This document shows positions 1 to 9,996 of a stretch of DNA of 41,284 bases, piece by piece. A program made the position numbers and the translations under genes. How positions within the stretch are numbered: position 1 is the stretch's first letter; each line of letters starts with the position of its first letter. Origin of the DNA: Spirochaetota bacterium (lineage in GTDB: Bacteria > Spirochaetota > JAGLSM01 > JAKPMW01); NCBI GenBank assembly GCA_031283155.1, contig JAITCI010000072.1, forward strand, positions 1 through 41,284, read 5' to 3'. The notes under the pieces are model-generated. The model was not told the DNA's origin. It ran no database searches and was given only the letters and a program-made list of their open reading frames with translations.

Positions 1-28
1 TACAGGCTCGTGGTTTTTGGTTTTGGCT

Positions 29-98
29 TTTACCCCAAATCTTTTTTAGGCTTTTATTCGAGCCTTTTTTCGTGTGATTCGTGGCCAATGTATTTGCG
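29..98 (+). repeat. T-rich TTTACCCC repeat, copy 1
   Basis: This T-rich stretch opens with TTTACCCC and closes with ATTCGTGGCCAA. The same layout (TTTACCCC, a T run, one or two TTATTCG units, then TTCGTGGC) occurs at 40182-40278 on the same strand and at 40081-40145 inverted, so it is a dispersed intergenic repeat. It contains no convincing gene. Confidence 0.6.
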
Positions 99-382
99 TT
101 TTTGTTGTTTTCGCGGCTCATCGCGGCGTCGGCGCTTCTTATTTGGTGGCAGCATAGCTTTGAAATTGGTGGGGGTAGCGGAAGCCCGAGCCGTAGGCGA
201 GGGCTGAAGCGAGGGGGAGCATATATCTTCAATTTTTCGCTAATTGCGTGAAATTATGTGTACTAAAACTAGCCGTTCCCCCTGCTCCTGAACCATTTGC
301 GGCAAGCGCATATACACTTTAATGCGCTGTTTTGGCTATATTTTATGGCGATATTTCGGATATTACGGGCAAGGGGCGCGCT
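99..382. other. intergenic region upstream of argD, no gene seen
   Basis: No coding frame is convincing. A small nested dyad lies at about 189-206 (AGCCC and GGGCT arms around GCC-GTA-GGC). AGGGGGA near 211 could pair with TCCCCCT near 273. A promoter for argD must lie here, but I could not pick a clear -35/-10 pair. Confidence 0.4.
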
Positions 383-1594
383 ATGGCGGGAATCAGTCTG
401 CACGAATTGGACGAAAAGGTCATTGGCAATACCTACCACCGCTTTCCGCTGACCGTTGCGAAGGCAAAGGGTGCCTGGGTTTTCGACGCGAAGGGCAAGC
501 GCTACCTCGACTACCTCTCGGGTGTGGCGGTTCTGCCGCTTGGGCATTGCCATCCCGAAATCGTGAAGGCAATTACCTCCCAGGTTTCGCGCTACATCCA
601 CCTCTCCAACTATTTCGCGGAGAAGGGGCAGGTGGAACTCGCCGCTTTGCTGATCGAAAATACCTACGCCGACAAGGTTTTTTTTGTAAACACCGGAACC
701 GAGGCGACCGAGCTTGCGATCAAAATGGCGCGCAAGTGGGCGCTCCGCAACCGGGGGCGGCGCGCGAAAGAGATCATCAGCCTCGAAAATTCTTTTCATG
801 GGCGAACCATGGGCGCGATCACGCTGACCGCGCAGGAACGCTTCCATGCGGGCATCGGGCCGCTCATGGGCGGGGTGAAGTCCGTACCCTACAATAATAT
901 CGCGGCGGTCAAGGCCGCGTTCAGCAACAAAACTGCGGCGGTAATTGCCGAGCCGGTGCAGTGCGAGGGCGGCATTAACATCCCGCAGATAGATTATATG
1001 ACCCAGCTCAAAAATCTCTGCAAAAAATATAACGTCCTCCTGATCGCCGACGAGGTGCAAACCGGAATCGGGCGCACCGGGCGCTTTCTGGCATGCGAAC
1101 ATTCGCTGCTCACGCCGGATATCACGCTACTCGGAAAGTCCTTAGGCGGCGGTCTGCCGCTCGGCGCTGTGCTTGCCACGGACGCCGTCGCGAATGCGCT
1201 CTCCTACGGCGACCACGGGACGACCATGGGCGGCAACCCCGTCGCCTGCGCTGCGGGCACCGCCATGCTCCGCTTTATAACCGAAAAAAAGCTGATCCAG
1301 CAGGCCGAGGATATGGGCAACTATATCAAGAACGCGCTCTTTGATCTCCGCAAGAAGCACCCCGAGATCAGCGGCATCCGCAATCTTGGGCTTATAATTG
1401 GGTTTGAGTATGATCATGCCGAGGATCTTGTCGCCGAGAGCCTCGCGCAGGGGCTCATCATCAACCACGTCCAGAAAAACACGGTGCGTATGCTGCCGCC
1501 CTTCATCACCACTCCGGCGGAGGTCAAGCAGGCGATGACCATACTCAGCCAAGCGATCAAAAAGGTGGGCGCGCGCGCGGCGCAGGAAGGGTAA
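383..1594 (+). CDS. argD: acetylornithine aminotransferase
   Basis: This is a class-III PLP-dependent aminotransferase of the ArgD type, 403 residues, a usual length for the family. It would convert N-acetylglutamate semialdehyde to N-acetylornithine in arginine synthesis, and many homologues also serve lysine synthesis. Visible signatures are NTGTEATELAIK (phosphate-binding part), ADEVQTGIGRTG, and GKSLGGG with the Schiff-base lysine at K252. I chose the ATG at 383 because AAGGGG lies six bases upstream and the protein then begins like its relatives; an in-frame ATG at 332 would add 17 unlikely residues. It stands alone and is followed by a hairpin terminator. GabT or OAT subfamilies are possible but less likely. 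Confidence 0.85.
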   Translation: MAGISLHELDEKVIGNTYHRFPLTVAKAKGAWVFDAKGKRYLDYLSGVAVLPLGHCHPEIVKAITSQVSRYIHLSNYFAEKGQVELAALLIENTYADKVFFVNTGTEATELAIKMARKWALRNRGRRAKEIISLENSFHGRTMGAITLTAQERFHAGIGPLMGGVKSVPYNNIAAVKAAFSNKTAAVIAEPVQCEGGINIPQIDYMTQLKNLCKKYNVLLIADEVQTGIGRTGRFLACEHSLLTPDITLLGKSLGGGLPLGAVLATDAVANALSYGDHGTTMGGNPVACAAGTAMLRFITEKKLIQQAEDMGNYIKNALFDLRKKHPEISGIRNLGLIIGFEYDHAEDLVAESLAQGLIINHVQKNTVRMLPPFITTPAEVKQAMTILSQAIKKVGARAAQEG

Positions 1595-1631
1595 AAATAG
1601 GGGCTGCCCCTTTCCGGGACAGCCCCTATTT
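1595..1631. terminator. hairpin between convergent argD and lipoprotein gene
   Basis: A 12-bp perfect inverted repeat (AAATAGGGGCTG and CAGCCCCTATTT) starts right after the argD stop codon. A-rich and T-rich ends flank it on both strands, and the next gene converges on it, so it probably terminates in both directions. Confidence 0.75.
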
Positions 1632-1651
1632 GTGTGTATCACGCTTTAATT

Positions 1652-2599
1652 TCAGAAAAGATTATCGCTCGCAATGCTGATCTTTTGGATCTTCATCTCC
1701 GCATTCTCAAGAACGAGCTGTAAAACAGCGTCGCTGCGCGTCACAGTGGGACGGACGCCGCTCTCATCGTACTGCAGGAAGCGAATACCTGCGGCGTTAT
1801 CGCCAAGGAAAGCAAAAGTAGCCTTATCGGTTCGAATCCCCTTCGCGCGCTTGACGTAAGCGCCCAAAACATCGCTTTGCTGCGCAAAGTCCTGCTTGCC
1901 CTCGACAGAGAAGAAGCGCTCCAGCGCGGCAACGTCGCCGGTTTGCGCAGCCGCAAAGAATATCTTAACCAAATCGATGGTTTTTGCCGCATTCGCGCCG
2001 CCCAAAACCTTCGGATCCGCCGACTTTCCTTCGGTGAATTTGACGAGCTGCCAGGTGTCGCCATAAGCCTTCAGACGCACGATACCCCGTTTGCTCGCGT
2101 ACCAGATATACATATCGATCTTTTTGTCGGTGTTCAGATGCGTGAATTTGTAGGTTGCGAAATCACCGGCCGGAACTTTGATCTTCTCTTCGCCAATGTA
2201 GCGAATAACCGTGCCGTCCGTATTTGTGAATGAGGTGTTCTCGCCCTTCATGGCGCCCATAACGCGGCCTTCGATAAAGAACTGCTGCGTACCGTCGTTG
2301 AAAAATGAAGAGTCGCCGACATACAGAAATTCCTGCTTTTTATCGTCCCAGCTGCAAAACCGGCTCACATTGCTGAATACGGCATAATTCGCGGCTATCT
2401 CGGCATAGACCTGAGTGCCGACCTTCCAGTTGCCCAAAACCTTTGCGGTAATGGAAGCCCCGCTGACTTCGCCTTCGTATTCCCAGGTATTGCCAACCTT
2501 GGTTAAATCCTTCCAATCGCTCCCGCCGCAAGCGGCAAATAAAGCCGTAATGGCAATGAAGAGGACGAATAACAGCCACTCTCTCCGTGAAAATATCAT
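1652..2599 (-). CDS. lipoprotein with possible NTF2-like C-terminal part
   Basis: A 315-residue predicted lipoprotein of unknown function. The N-terminus MIFSRREW is followed by a hydrophobic stretch and a spirochaete-style lipobox LFAAC, with the lipidated cysteine near residue 24. The body is hydrophilic and rich in beta-type sequence. The last 100 residues (from about VKIFFAAAQTGDVAALERFF) look like an NTF2/SnoaL-type fold, which is an inference. The ATG at 2599 is chosen because GGAGGG lies at the right distance and the signal peptide then begins properly; an upstream in-frame start would add 33 residues that break the signal. A good promoter lies at 2663-2692. Confidence 0.7.
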   Translation of the reverse strand: MIFSRREWLLFVLFIAITALFAACGGSDWKDLTKVGNTWEYEGEVSGASITAKVLGNWKVGTQVYAEIAANYAVFSNVSRFCSWDDKKQEFLYVGDSSFFNDGTQQFFIEGRVMGAMKGENTSFTNTDGTVIRYIGEEKIKVPAGDFATYKFTHLNTDKKIDMYIWYASKRGIVRLKAYGDTWQLVKFTEGKSADPKVLGGANAAKTIDLVKIFFAAAQTGDVAALERFFSVEGKQDFAQQSDVLGAYVKRAKGIRTDKATFAFLGDNAAGIRFLQYDESGVRPTVTRSDAVLQLVLENAEMKIQKISIASDNLF

Positions 2600-2636
2600 A
2601 ACTTTCCCTCCGTCGTGGGATGTGTAGCTATAGTGA

Positions 2637-4837
<2,201 letters not shown>

Positions 4838-4989
4838 GGAGCGGCACCTGGAGTATTGCTTTGGGAGAGTGCGCCCAACGCTCCGTAAGCATTACAAAGC
4901 TGATCCTGCGTGAGCGCAAGCGTCTCCTGTCTCCATCTCCCCAATCGGGAAAGCTGACGCATCGATCATCATAATGGTATTTTTAGCCT
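4838..4989 (+). other. structured intergenic leader between proB and hydF
   Basis: This 152-base gap holds several dyads: GGAGCG (4838-4843) with CGCTCC (4879-4884) enclosing TTGGG (4861-4865) with CCCAA (4874-4878). GCTTTG (4858-4863) can instead pair with CAAAGC (4895-4900), which excludes the TTGGG hairpin. Farther on, GCGTC (4920-4924) pairs with GACGC (4956-4960) around TCCC...GGGA. It matches no riboswitch class I recognise. Confidence 0.4.
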
Positions 4990-6234
4990 ATGCACCAAAC
5001 ACACCGAGGCGAGCGCCTCCAGATTACAATAGCGGGCCCGAGAAACTCCGGCAAATCCAGCCTTATAAACGCTCTTTTGGGGCAGGAGATAGCGATCACC
5101 TCTCCGGTCGCGGGCACCACAACCGACCCCATCGCGAAAACCATGGAACTCGCGCCCCTGGGTCCCGTCACCCTGGTGGACAGCGCCGGTCTCGACGATA
5201 TGGAGACAGCCCTGGGCCGGGCGCGGGTAAGTCGCAGCCTCGCCGAACTGGAGCGCTCCGATCTGATCATCCTGCTCCTGGACGCGGCGGCCGCAGGCGA
5301 GAGTCAGGAGATCCTTAATTTTCTGGCTGCGCGCGCGCTGGCCGCTCCCTGCATCGTGGCTCTCAATAAATGCGATCTCCAGAGCGACGAGGGCAGCGCC
5401 GCCCAAGAAAAGATCACTTCCCTCGCGCGGCAAGCCTTTGGGGAATCCGCCGTCCCGCCGGTTATGCGCATTTCCGCGCGCGCACGCATGGGGCTGCCCG
5501 AACTGCTCCGCGCGATCACCGCCGCATTGGAGGACGCAGGGGAACAAATCTCACTCATCGACGGGCTCCTGCCCGCGGGAGGGTTCGCCCTGCTCGTTTT
5601 ACCGATGGACAGCGGCGCTCCCAAGGGAAGGCTCATCCTCCCCCAGATGCAGACCATGCGCGCGATCCTCGATCATGGATCAAATTTTGTCGGCACCCAA
5701 ACCTGTAACCTGCGGGAGTGCCTCAACTCTCTAGGAAGAAAGCCCGATATCGCGATTACGGATTCCCAGGATTTCGCAAAAGTAGCCGCAATCCTGCCCC
5801 CCGATATACCGCTCACGTCCTTTTCAATACTGTTTGCGCGCTACAAGGGAGACCTCGCGCAGCTTATAAAGGGGGCGGAGGCGCTCGACTCGCTGAAGCC
5901 CGGAGATAAAGTTTTGATCGCGGAGGCATGCAGCCATCACGCCCAAAAAGACGATATAGGCACGATTAAAATCCCGCGGATGCTGCGCGAGAGGTGCGGC
6001 GAGGGCATAGAGATTGAGAAGTCCGCCGGACGGGATTATCCGAATGATCTTGCGCAATACCGCGTGATCATCCATTGCGGTGCCTGTATGCTCACCGCGC
6101 GCGAGATGCGCACGCGCATCCAAAGGGCGAGCTGCGCGGACTGCGCGATCACAAACTACGGCGTGACCATCGCCTGGTTTCACGGAATTTTGGAACGGGC
6201 GCTGGAACCTTTTGTATCCCGGAACACGCCCTAG
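4990..6234 (+). CDS. hydF: [FeFe]-hydrogenase maturation GTPase HydF
   Basis: HydF, 414 residues, is the GTPase scaffold on which the diiron subcluster of [FeFe] hydrogenase is assembled before delivery to HydA. Residues 1-180 are an Era/TrmE-like G domain: P-loop GPRNSGKSS (16-24), DSAG (64-67), NKCD (126-129). The C-terminal cluster-binding domain carries C314-S-H316 and H362-C363-x-x-C366, the CxH-x45-HCxxC arrangement typical of HydF. The ATG at 4990 is the only possible start because an in-frame TAG lies six bases upstream; it lacks a visible ribosome binding site. HydE, HydG and hydrogenase genes are not in the window. Its TAG shares CTAG with the convergent next gene. Confidence 0.93.
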   Translation: MHQTHRGERLQITIAGPRNSGKSSLINALLGQEIAITSPVAGTTTDPIAKTMELAPLGPVTLVDSAGLDDMETALGRARVSRSLAELERSDLIILLLDAAAAGESQEILNFLAARALAAPCIVALNKCDLQSDEGSAAQEKITSLARQAFGESAVPPVMRISARARMGLPELLRAITAALEDAGEQISLIDGLLPAGGFALLVLPMDSGAPKGRLILPQMQTMRAILDHGSNFVGTQTCNLRECLNSLGRKPDIAITDSQDFAKVAAILPPDIPLTSFSILFARYKGDLAQLIKGAEALDSLKPGDKVLIAEACSHHAQKDDIGTIKIPRMLRERCGEGIEIEKSAGRDYPNDLAQYRVIIHCGACMLTAREMRTRIQRASCADCAITNYGVTIAWFHGILERALEPFVSRNTP

Positions 6235-6593
6235 TTATTGCTGGGTTCGTCAAAGGGCGGTTTGCGAAAAGTAGTGGAAGCGGTATTTTCGCTGTTTTCG
6301 GTCATACCTGTAGCCCAGGGGATGTATTGACCGGGAAAGCACATGAAGGTTTCGCTTCGATCATCCGTGGTAATGACCCAGATTTCTCCAAAGGGAGCGT
6401 TATAGCGGCTGAAGAGACGCCCGCTCCGGGCGAGATTGGCGTCATTCTCCTGCCATTCTTCCGCCGTAACATCGCCCCAGTCGGCATGGAAATGCCGCAT
6501 CAGATAAAAGAGAGGATCGATGTTGCGCGCCGCAAGTTCCAGTTTGATGCTTGAGGAACAGTGCATATGTCCGGGCTTGAACAGACCTTTCAT
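6231..6593 (-). CDS. small conserved protein of unknown function (DWGD family)
   Basis: A 120-residue soluble protein with no signal or membrane segment. It matches from memory an unnamed family, found in many bacteria and on plasmids, with the core pattern HxxxDWGD...N...L..G.RLFSxY...G..WVIT..DRS.T...P. Here these read HADWGD (about 35), SGRLFSRY (about 60) and IWVITTDDRSET (about 75). Function is unknown. The ATG at 6593 gives the usual family start (MKGLFKPGHM); no strong ribosome binding site is seen. It converges on hydF with stop codons sharing CTAG. A few tens of bases separate its start from the two small lipoprotein genes upstream, so it may be transcribed with them. Confidence 0.6.
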   Translation of the reverse strand: MKGLFKPGHMHCSSSIKLELAARNIDPLFYLMRHFHADWGDVTAEEWQENDANLARSGRLFSRYNAPFGEIWVITTDDRSETFMCFPGQYIPWATGMTENSENTASTTFRKPPFDEPSNN

Positions 6594-6646
6594 GGGTGTA
6601 AAGATAGACAAAAAAAGGCGATAAAAGAACTTTGTCCCGATATTTT

Positions 6647-7069
6647 CTATTTCGTCATAAGGATGCGGTCAGTGATAACCCGCCAGGCCTGATCAATATA
6701 TTCGAGCCTTGACTGATGATGCACCGCCCAGGTTTTAAGCCCCTGACTGAATTTTTCGAGATACACCGCTTCGGCCTGGCGTTTCAATGCATTGACTTCG
6801 ATTGAGGTCACGTAAATCTCAAGGAATACCGTCCCGCCCGCCTCGAGATTGGATCCAGACGCCACCATTCTTTTCTCGAACCCCTGATCGCGCAATGCGG
6901 TCAAAAGCAGATCCCCGCCGGCCGCTCCGCAATATACCTGGTACTGCCCTTCCGCCCGGCTCCGGCAATATTCCGCAAGCACACTCTCAATCCGCGAAGC
7001 GTCCCCGCCGCAGGCCGATACGATAATTGCCGCAAGGAAAAAAAACAGAGCGCGACTAGTACGCAACAA
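6647..7069 (-). CDS. small lipoprotein, second of a pair
   Basis: A 140-residue predicted lipoprotein of unknown function. The N-terminus (LLRTSRALFFFLAAIIVSAC) has a lipobox-type VSAC and a mature part starting CGGDASR. No ATG fits. A TTG at 7069, or the next TTG at 7066, with GGGGTGG just upstream best places the start, overlapping the preceding lipoprotein gene by 14 bases, so translation is probably coupled. The body is mixed alpha/beta with Cys-containing segments (EYCRSR, VYCGAA). No domain is recognised. Confidence 0.55.
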   Translation of the reverse strand: MLRTSRALFFFLAAIIVSACGGDASRIESVLAEYCRSRAEGQYQVYCGAAGGDLLLTALRDQGFEKRMVASGSNLEAGGTVFLEIYVTSIEVNALKRQAEAVYLEKFSQGLKTWAVHHQSRLEYIDQAWRVITDRILMTK

Positions 7070-7463
7070 GTTTCCACCCCCTGTCAATGAACTGCATACG
7101 CCAGAAGGTCTCATAGAGTCGCCGCTGCTCGCCCTGGGTATACTGAAAACAAAGATGCAGGACAAGCTGGGAACCGTCGTCCTGATAGTTCGCGCGCGCG
7201 AATCGGATCGTCCAGGAAGACGGAGGGGGCGAGATCGGAAGAAGACGCTGGCAGAAGGAGTCGAAGCCATCCGCTTGCCTGGCGGCAAGAAGTGTCCGCA
7301 GGGGCACTCCGGACAGCCGCGCGGCGAGCGCAGGAAAATCGCGCGCAATAACGCCCCGCATAATGGCGCGGGCACTCTCTTCCGGCGGCGGAAGTCTGGA
7401 CGCGCATGCGGTTATGGCTGCCGCCAGAATGAGCGCAAAGTACCCAATTTCCCGGCTCGGCAT
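7056..7463 (-). CDS. small lipoprotein, first of a pair
   Basis: A 135-residue predicted lipoprotein. The signal MPSREIGYFALILAAAITAC ends in the lipobox ITAC, with mature CASRLPPPEES. The mature part has a short helical region (ARAIMRGVIARDFPALAARL) and then a beta-rich end (LVLHLCFQYTQGE... WRMQFIDRGWKLVAY), reminiscent of small NTF2-like stress folds, which is a guess. The ATG at 7463 has GGAGA at a good distance. A strong promoter lies at 7502-7530. It overlaps the next lipoprotein gene, so the two form an operon. It is divergent from groES. Confidence 0.6.
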   Translation of the reverse strand: MPSREIGYFALILAAAITACASRLPPPEESARAIMRGVIARDFPALAARLSGVPLRTLLAARQADGFDSFCQRLLPISPPPSSWTIRFARANYQDDGSQLVLHLCFQYTQGEQRRLYETFWRMQFIDRGWKLVAY

Positions 7464-7501
7464 GCAAGTCTCCTTTTTTTCCTGAATCAACACACTTCAA
7501 G

Positions 7502-7530
7502 AGTATAGCGTCTGGCTGAAAAAGGTGCAA
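7502..7530 (-). promoter_or_regulatory. sigma-70 type promoter for the lipoprotein pair
   Basis: Minus strand TTGCAC (7525-7530), 17-base spacer, TATACT (7502-7507). These are the same two hexamers and the same spacing as the promoter at 40000-40028 ahead of the flagellar operon. Confidence 0.7.
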
Positions 7531-7556
7531 AAAATGTTTTTACCGCAATTTTCCAT

Positions 7557-7585
7557 TTGCCTATACAAATGTTGCATAGTAGATT
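7557..7585 (+). promoter_or_regulatory. possible groES promoter
   Basis: TTGCCT (7557-7562), 17 bases, TAGATT (7580-7585), about 40 bases before the groES ATG. No CIRCE inverted repeat is seen, so HrcA control is not indicated. Confidence 0.35.
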
Positions 7586-7624
7586 TTGCGCTGTACAAAT
7601 CCTTAATACATTACGGAGGGAAGT

Positions 7625-7888
7625 ATGTCCATTCAGCCACTCGGCGATAGGGTTCTGGTTAAAGTCTCTGAAAGCGAGTCCAAAACAAAGGGCGGCCTTT
7701 ACATACCGGACAATGCCAAGGAAAAAACCACACAGGGTACGGTAATAGCCATAGGATCCCATGAGGATATCAAGGTCAAGGCAGGCGATAAGGTTCTCTA
7801 CGACAAATACGCCGGTTCCGGCATCACCATTGACGACGCCGAACATATCCTGCTCCGAAATGAGGATATCCTCGCGACTATCAGTTAA
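7625..7888 (+). CDS. groS: co-chaperonin GroES
   Basis: GroES, 87 residues, a slightly short Cpn10. It forms the heptameric lid of GroEL in the cytoplasm. Typical features are [11 protein letters not shown] at the start, the mobile loop [13 protein letters not shown], and the dome segment [13 protein letters not shown]. The ATG has a strong GGAGGG ribosome binding site. GroEL is not adjacent, which fits treponemes, where the two chaperonin genes are apart. The gene stands alone between a divergent lipoprotein pair and a strong terminator. Confidence 0.95.
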   Translation: MSIQPLGDRVLVKVSESESKTKGGLYIPDNAKEKTTQGTVIAIGSHEDIKVKAGDKVLYDKYAGSGITIDDAEHILLRNEDILATIS

Positions 7889-7912
7889 AACCCCCATGTA
7901 TTCCGCGTTCCT

Positions 7913-7938
7913 AAGCCCGCAGAATATGCGGGCTTTTT
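7913..7938 (+). terminator. rho-independent terminator after groES
   Basis: A 9-bp perfect stem (AAGCCCGCA and TGCGGGCTT), 5-base loop GAATA, and a run of five T's starting 25 bases past the groES stop. Confidence 0.85.
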
Positions 7939-7992
7939 GATTCTCCCAAAACATCCGATAATAAACCAATATCCAGAGGAATTGCAAAACAG

Positions 7993-9087
7993 ATGCAGAA
8001 TAAGATTCCACAGTTCTTCCTTCTTATAGCCGCCATCATGTTTGTGCTTACCGTTGGGCATTGGCTCTGGAAGGAGGGGGAACGAAATATCCTGACGCGG
8101 CAAAGCGAACGGGCGCTCTGGCTGGCGAACGCGCTGCAAAGCCTTGAACAGAGCCAGACGGACGATATCAGGGAAAATATCGAGCAGGCTTTTCAGGGAA
8201 ATCCCGATTATGCCCTCGTTCTTCTGAATAATCAAAAACAAGAACCACTTTTCTTCAAAACGAGGGTGGAGAATGAGACACTCAACTGGGTTCGCGCAAA
8301 CCTTGCCGCAGAGGAAGCCGCCGCTCTGCTTTCCGCAAGACAATTTACGCTATATACGCATGAATTGACTCTGGGTAAAAAAAACCAGGCATTCCTGCAT
8401 ATTATATTCTTCAATAAGGCGCTCTGCGAACACAGGATGCGCATCCTCATTATTTGCGCTCTGGTAGCAGGCATTATCATCCTGATTTGGGGGATCGCCA
8501 TCCTCCTGCACCAGAGTGCCGTTACGGAAGACGTCCCCGGACCAAAAAAGAACGAAGCTCCGGTTACGCCGGTATATACAGAGAACAAAAAGCATACATC
8601 GCAAGCGGGGGTGCGTATCGATGGGCTTACCTCTCTCTTTGCGCGCGGCACCTTTTATGATCTCATTGAAAAGAAATGCCTGGATCCGCAAGCCCTTCCT
8701 GCGGCGCTTATCCTGGCCGATTTTGATCACTTCCGCGATTATAATGAGTGTTTTGGTCTTCAGACAGGAGATGCAATACTCAAAAAAACCGCCGCGCTTT
8801 TCCAATCCACAGTTCCTGAACGAGCGCTCTGCTGCCGCTTTGGCGGGGAAGAGTTTGCGGTTATCGTTCCGAAATGCAGCCTCGCGGAAGCCATAGCCTT
8901 GTCGGAACTCTTGCGCCGGAAATTTGCAAGGGCGCAGAATCTGACCATGAGTTTTGGGGTGAGCGTAACGCCCAAAAACCAGATCATACGTCCGCAGAAT
9001 CTCATCCAGAGCGCGGAAAACGCGCTTCTCTTTTCCAAAACACATGGCCGCAATATGGTGAGTTCCAGCTCGGACTTCGCGGGCTAG
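7993..9087 (+). CDS. membrane-bound diguanylate cyclase (GGDEF)
   Basis: A 364-residue diguanylate cyclase that would make cyclic di-GMP. Transmembrane segments at about 8-24 and 150-172 bracket a small periplasmic sensor region without recognised domain. A linker of about 35 residues leads to the GGDEF domain (about 208-358). The active-site loop is intact: RFGGEEF at 282-288, with the metal site DFDHF near 243 and an NECFGLQTGD substrate helix. The product-inhibition site RxxD, expected nine bases' worth of residues before GGEEF, is absent (P at -9, A at -6). The ribosome binding site is AGAGGA, 10-11 bases away. It ends by sharing CTAG with the convergent ftsY gene. Confidence 0.88.
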   Translation: MQNKIPQFFLLIAAIMFVLTVGHWLWKEGERNILTRQSERALWLANALQSLEQSQTDDIRENIEQAFQGNPDYALVLLNNQKQEPLFFKTRVENETLNWVRANLAAEEAAALLSARQFTLYTHELTLGKKNQAFLHIIFFNKALCEHRMRILIICALVAGIIILIWGIAILLHQSAVTEDVPGPKKNEAPVTPVYTENKKHTSQAGVRIDGLTSLFARGTFYDLIEKKCLDPQALPAALILADFDHFRDYNECFGLQTGDAILKKTAALFQSTVPERALCCRFGGEEFAVIVPKCSLAEAIALSELLRRKFARAQNLTMSFGVSVTPKNQIIRPQNLIQSAENALLFSKTHGRNMVSSSSDFAG

Positions 9088-9983
9088 AACAGCGCGCGCG
9101 CGTATGCGGCGGCTTCAAACGGAATGAGATCATCGATCCCCTCGCCGACGCCAAGCCGGAAAATCGGAAGTCCCAGCTCAATCACGAGCGGCAGAACCAC
9201 CCCGCCCTTCGCGGATGAATCCATTTTCGTGAGAATAACAGCGTCGAGAGGCACAGCCTCGTGGAAGGATTTTGCCTGCGCAAAGGCATTGGTACCGGCG
9301 GTCGCGTCGAGTACAATCATCCTGTAATACCGATCCTCCGCGCCGCTTTTACCTTTGATTATCTTGTCTATCTTTTGCAGCTCGCGGACGAGGGTTTCGC
9401 GATTATGAAAACGCCCGGCCGTATCCACCAAAAGAAGGGACGCGCTCCGCGCCCGCGCGGAAGCCAGCGCATCGAAAACAACAGCCCCCGGATCGGCACC
9501 CTGCTGCTGCCGCACCAGCGGTACGTTCGCGCGGCCGGCCCATTCCGCAAGCTGCTCGGCGGCTGCCGCGCGGAAGGTATCCGCCGCCGCGATAATAACG
9601 CGCTCATTTTCCCGGCTGAAGGTTTTTGCCAATTTACCGATAGTGGTGGTCTTGCCTGATCCGTTCACCCCCAAAAAGAGGATCACCTTAAAAATATCCT
9701 GCGGTAATTGAGGCGGTGCCGCGCGGGACAGCAGCTCCTCCAAAAAAGAGATGAAAAGTTCTTCGGTCGCATCATTTATTTTTTTGTTTTGCGTGTATTC
9801 TCTGAAAGCATTGATCATCAATTTCGTTGTGGATACACCTGCGTCGGCGGCAATCAGGATCTCTTCCAATTCGGCATACAGTTCCTTTTCACTCTTCCTG
9901 GAGCGAAAGAGATACGTTAAACGGGAACCCAGGCCTGCGCGGGTTTTCTCAAGCCCGAGGCGGTACTTCTCCTGCAAGGACAT
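9084..9983 (-). CDS. ftsY: signal recognition particle receptor FtsY
   Basis: FtsY, 299 residues, the SRP receptor GTPase that delivers ribosomes to the Sec translocon. The helical N domain (1-95) is followed by the NG GTPase: GVNGSGKTTTIGKLA (P-loop), DTFRAAAAEQL, VDTAGR, TKMDSSAKGG and a closing GVGEGIDDL. The long acidic A domain of E. coli is missing, as in many short FtsY proteins. It is the last gene of the prfB-PEGA-ftsY run, 13 bases after the PEGA gene. Confidence 0.93.
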   Translation of the reverse strand: MSLQEKYRLGLEKTRAGLGSRLTYLFRSRKSEKELYAELEEILIAADAGVSTTKLMINAFREYTQNKKINDATEELFISFLEELLSRAAPPQLPQDIFKVILFLGVNGSGKTTTIGKLAKTFSRENERVIIAAADTFRAAAAEQLAEWAGRANVPLVRQQQGADPGAVVFDALASARARSASLLLVDTAGRFHNRETLVRELQKIDKIIKGKSGAEDRYYRMIVLDATAGTNAFAQAKSFHEAVPLDAVILTKMDSSAKGGVVLPLVIELGLPIFRLGVGEGIDDLIPFEAAAYARALF

Positions 9984-9996
9984 TATTATAATCCCC

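Noticed and set aside
1829-1839. GGTTCGAATCC, the T-loop sequence of a tRNA
   Set aside because: It lies inside the lipoprotein coding sequence and no acceptor, D or anticodon stem can be formed around it.
7111-7530. Alternative minus-strand frame overlapping the lipoprotein gene
   Set aside because: It lacks a ribosome binding site and signal peptide, and reads as a shadow of the real frame at 7056-7463.
7889-7992. groEL expected after groES
   Set aside because: A strong terminator and a GGDEF gene follow, so groEL is elsewhere, as in other treponemes.
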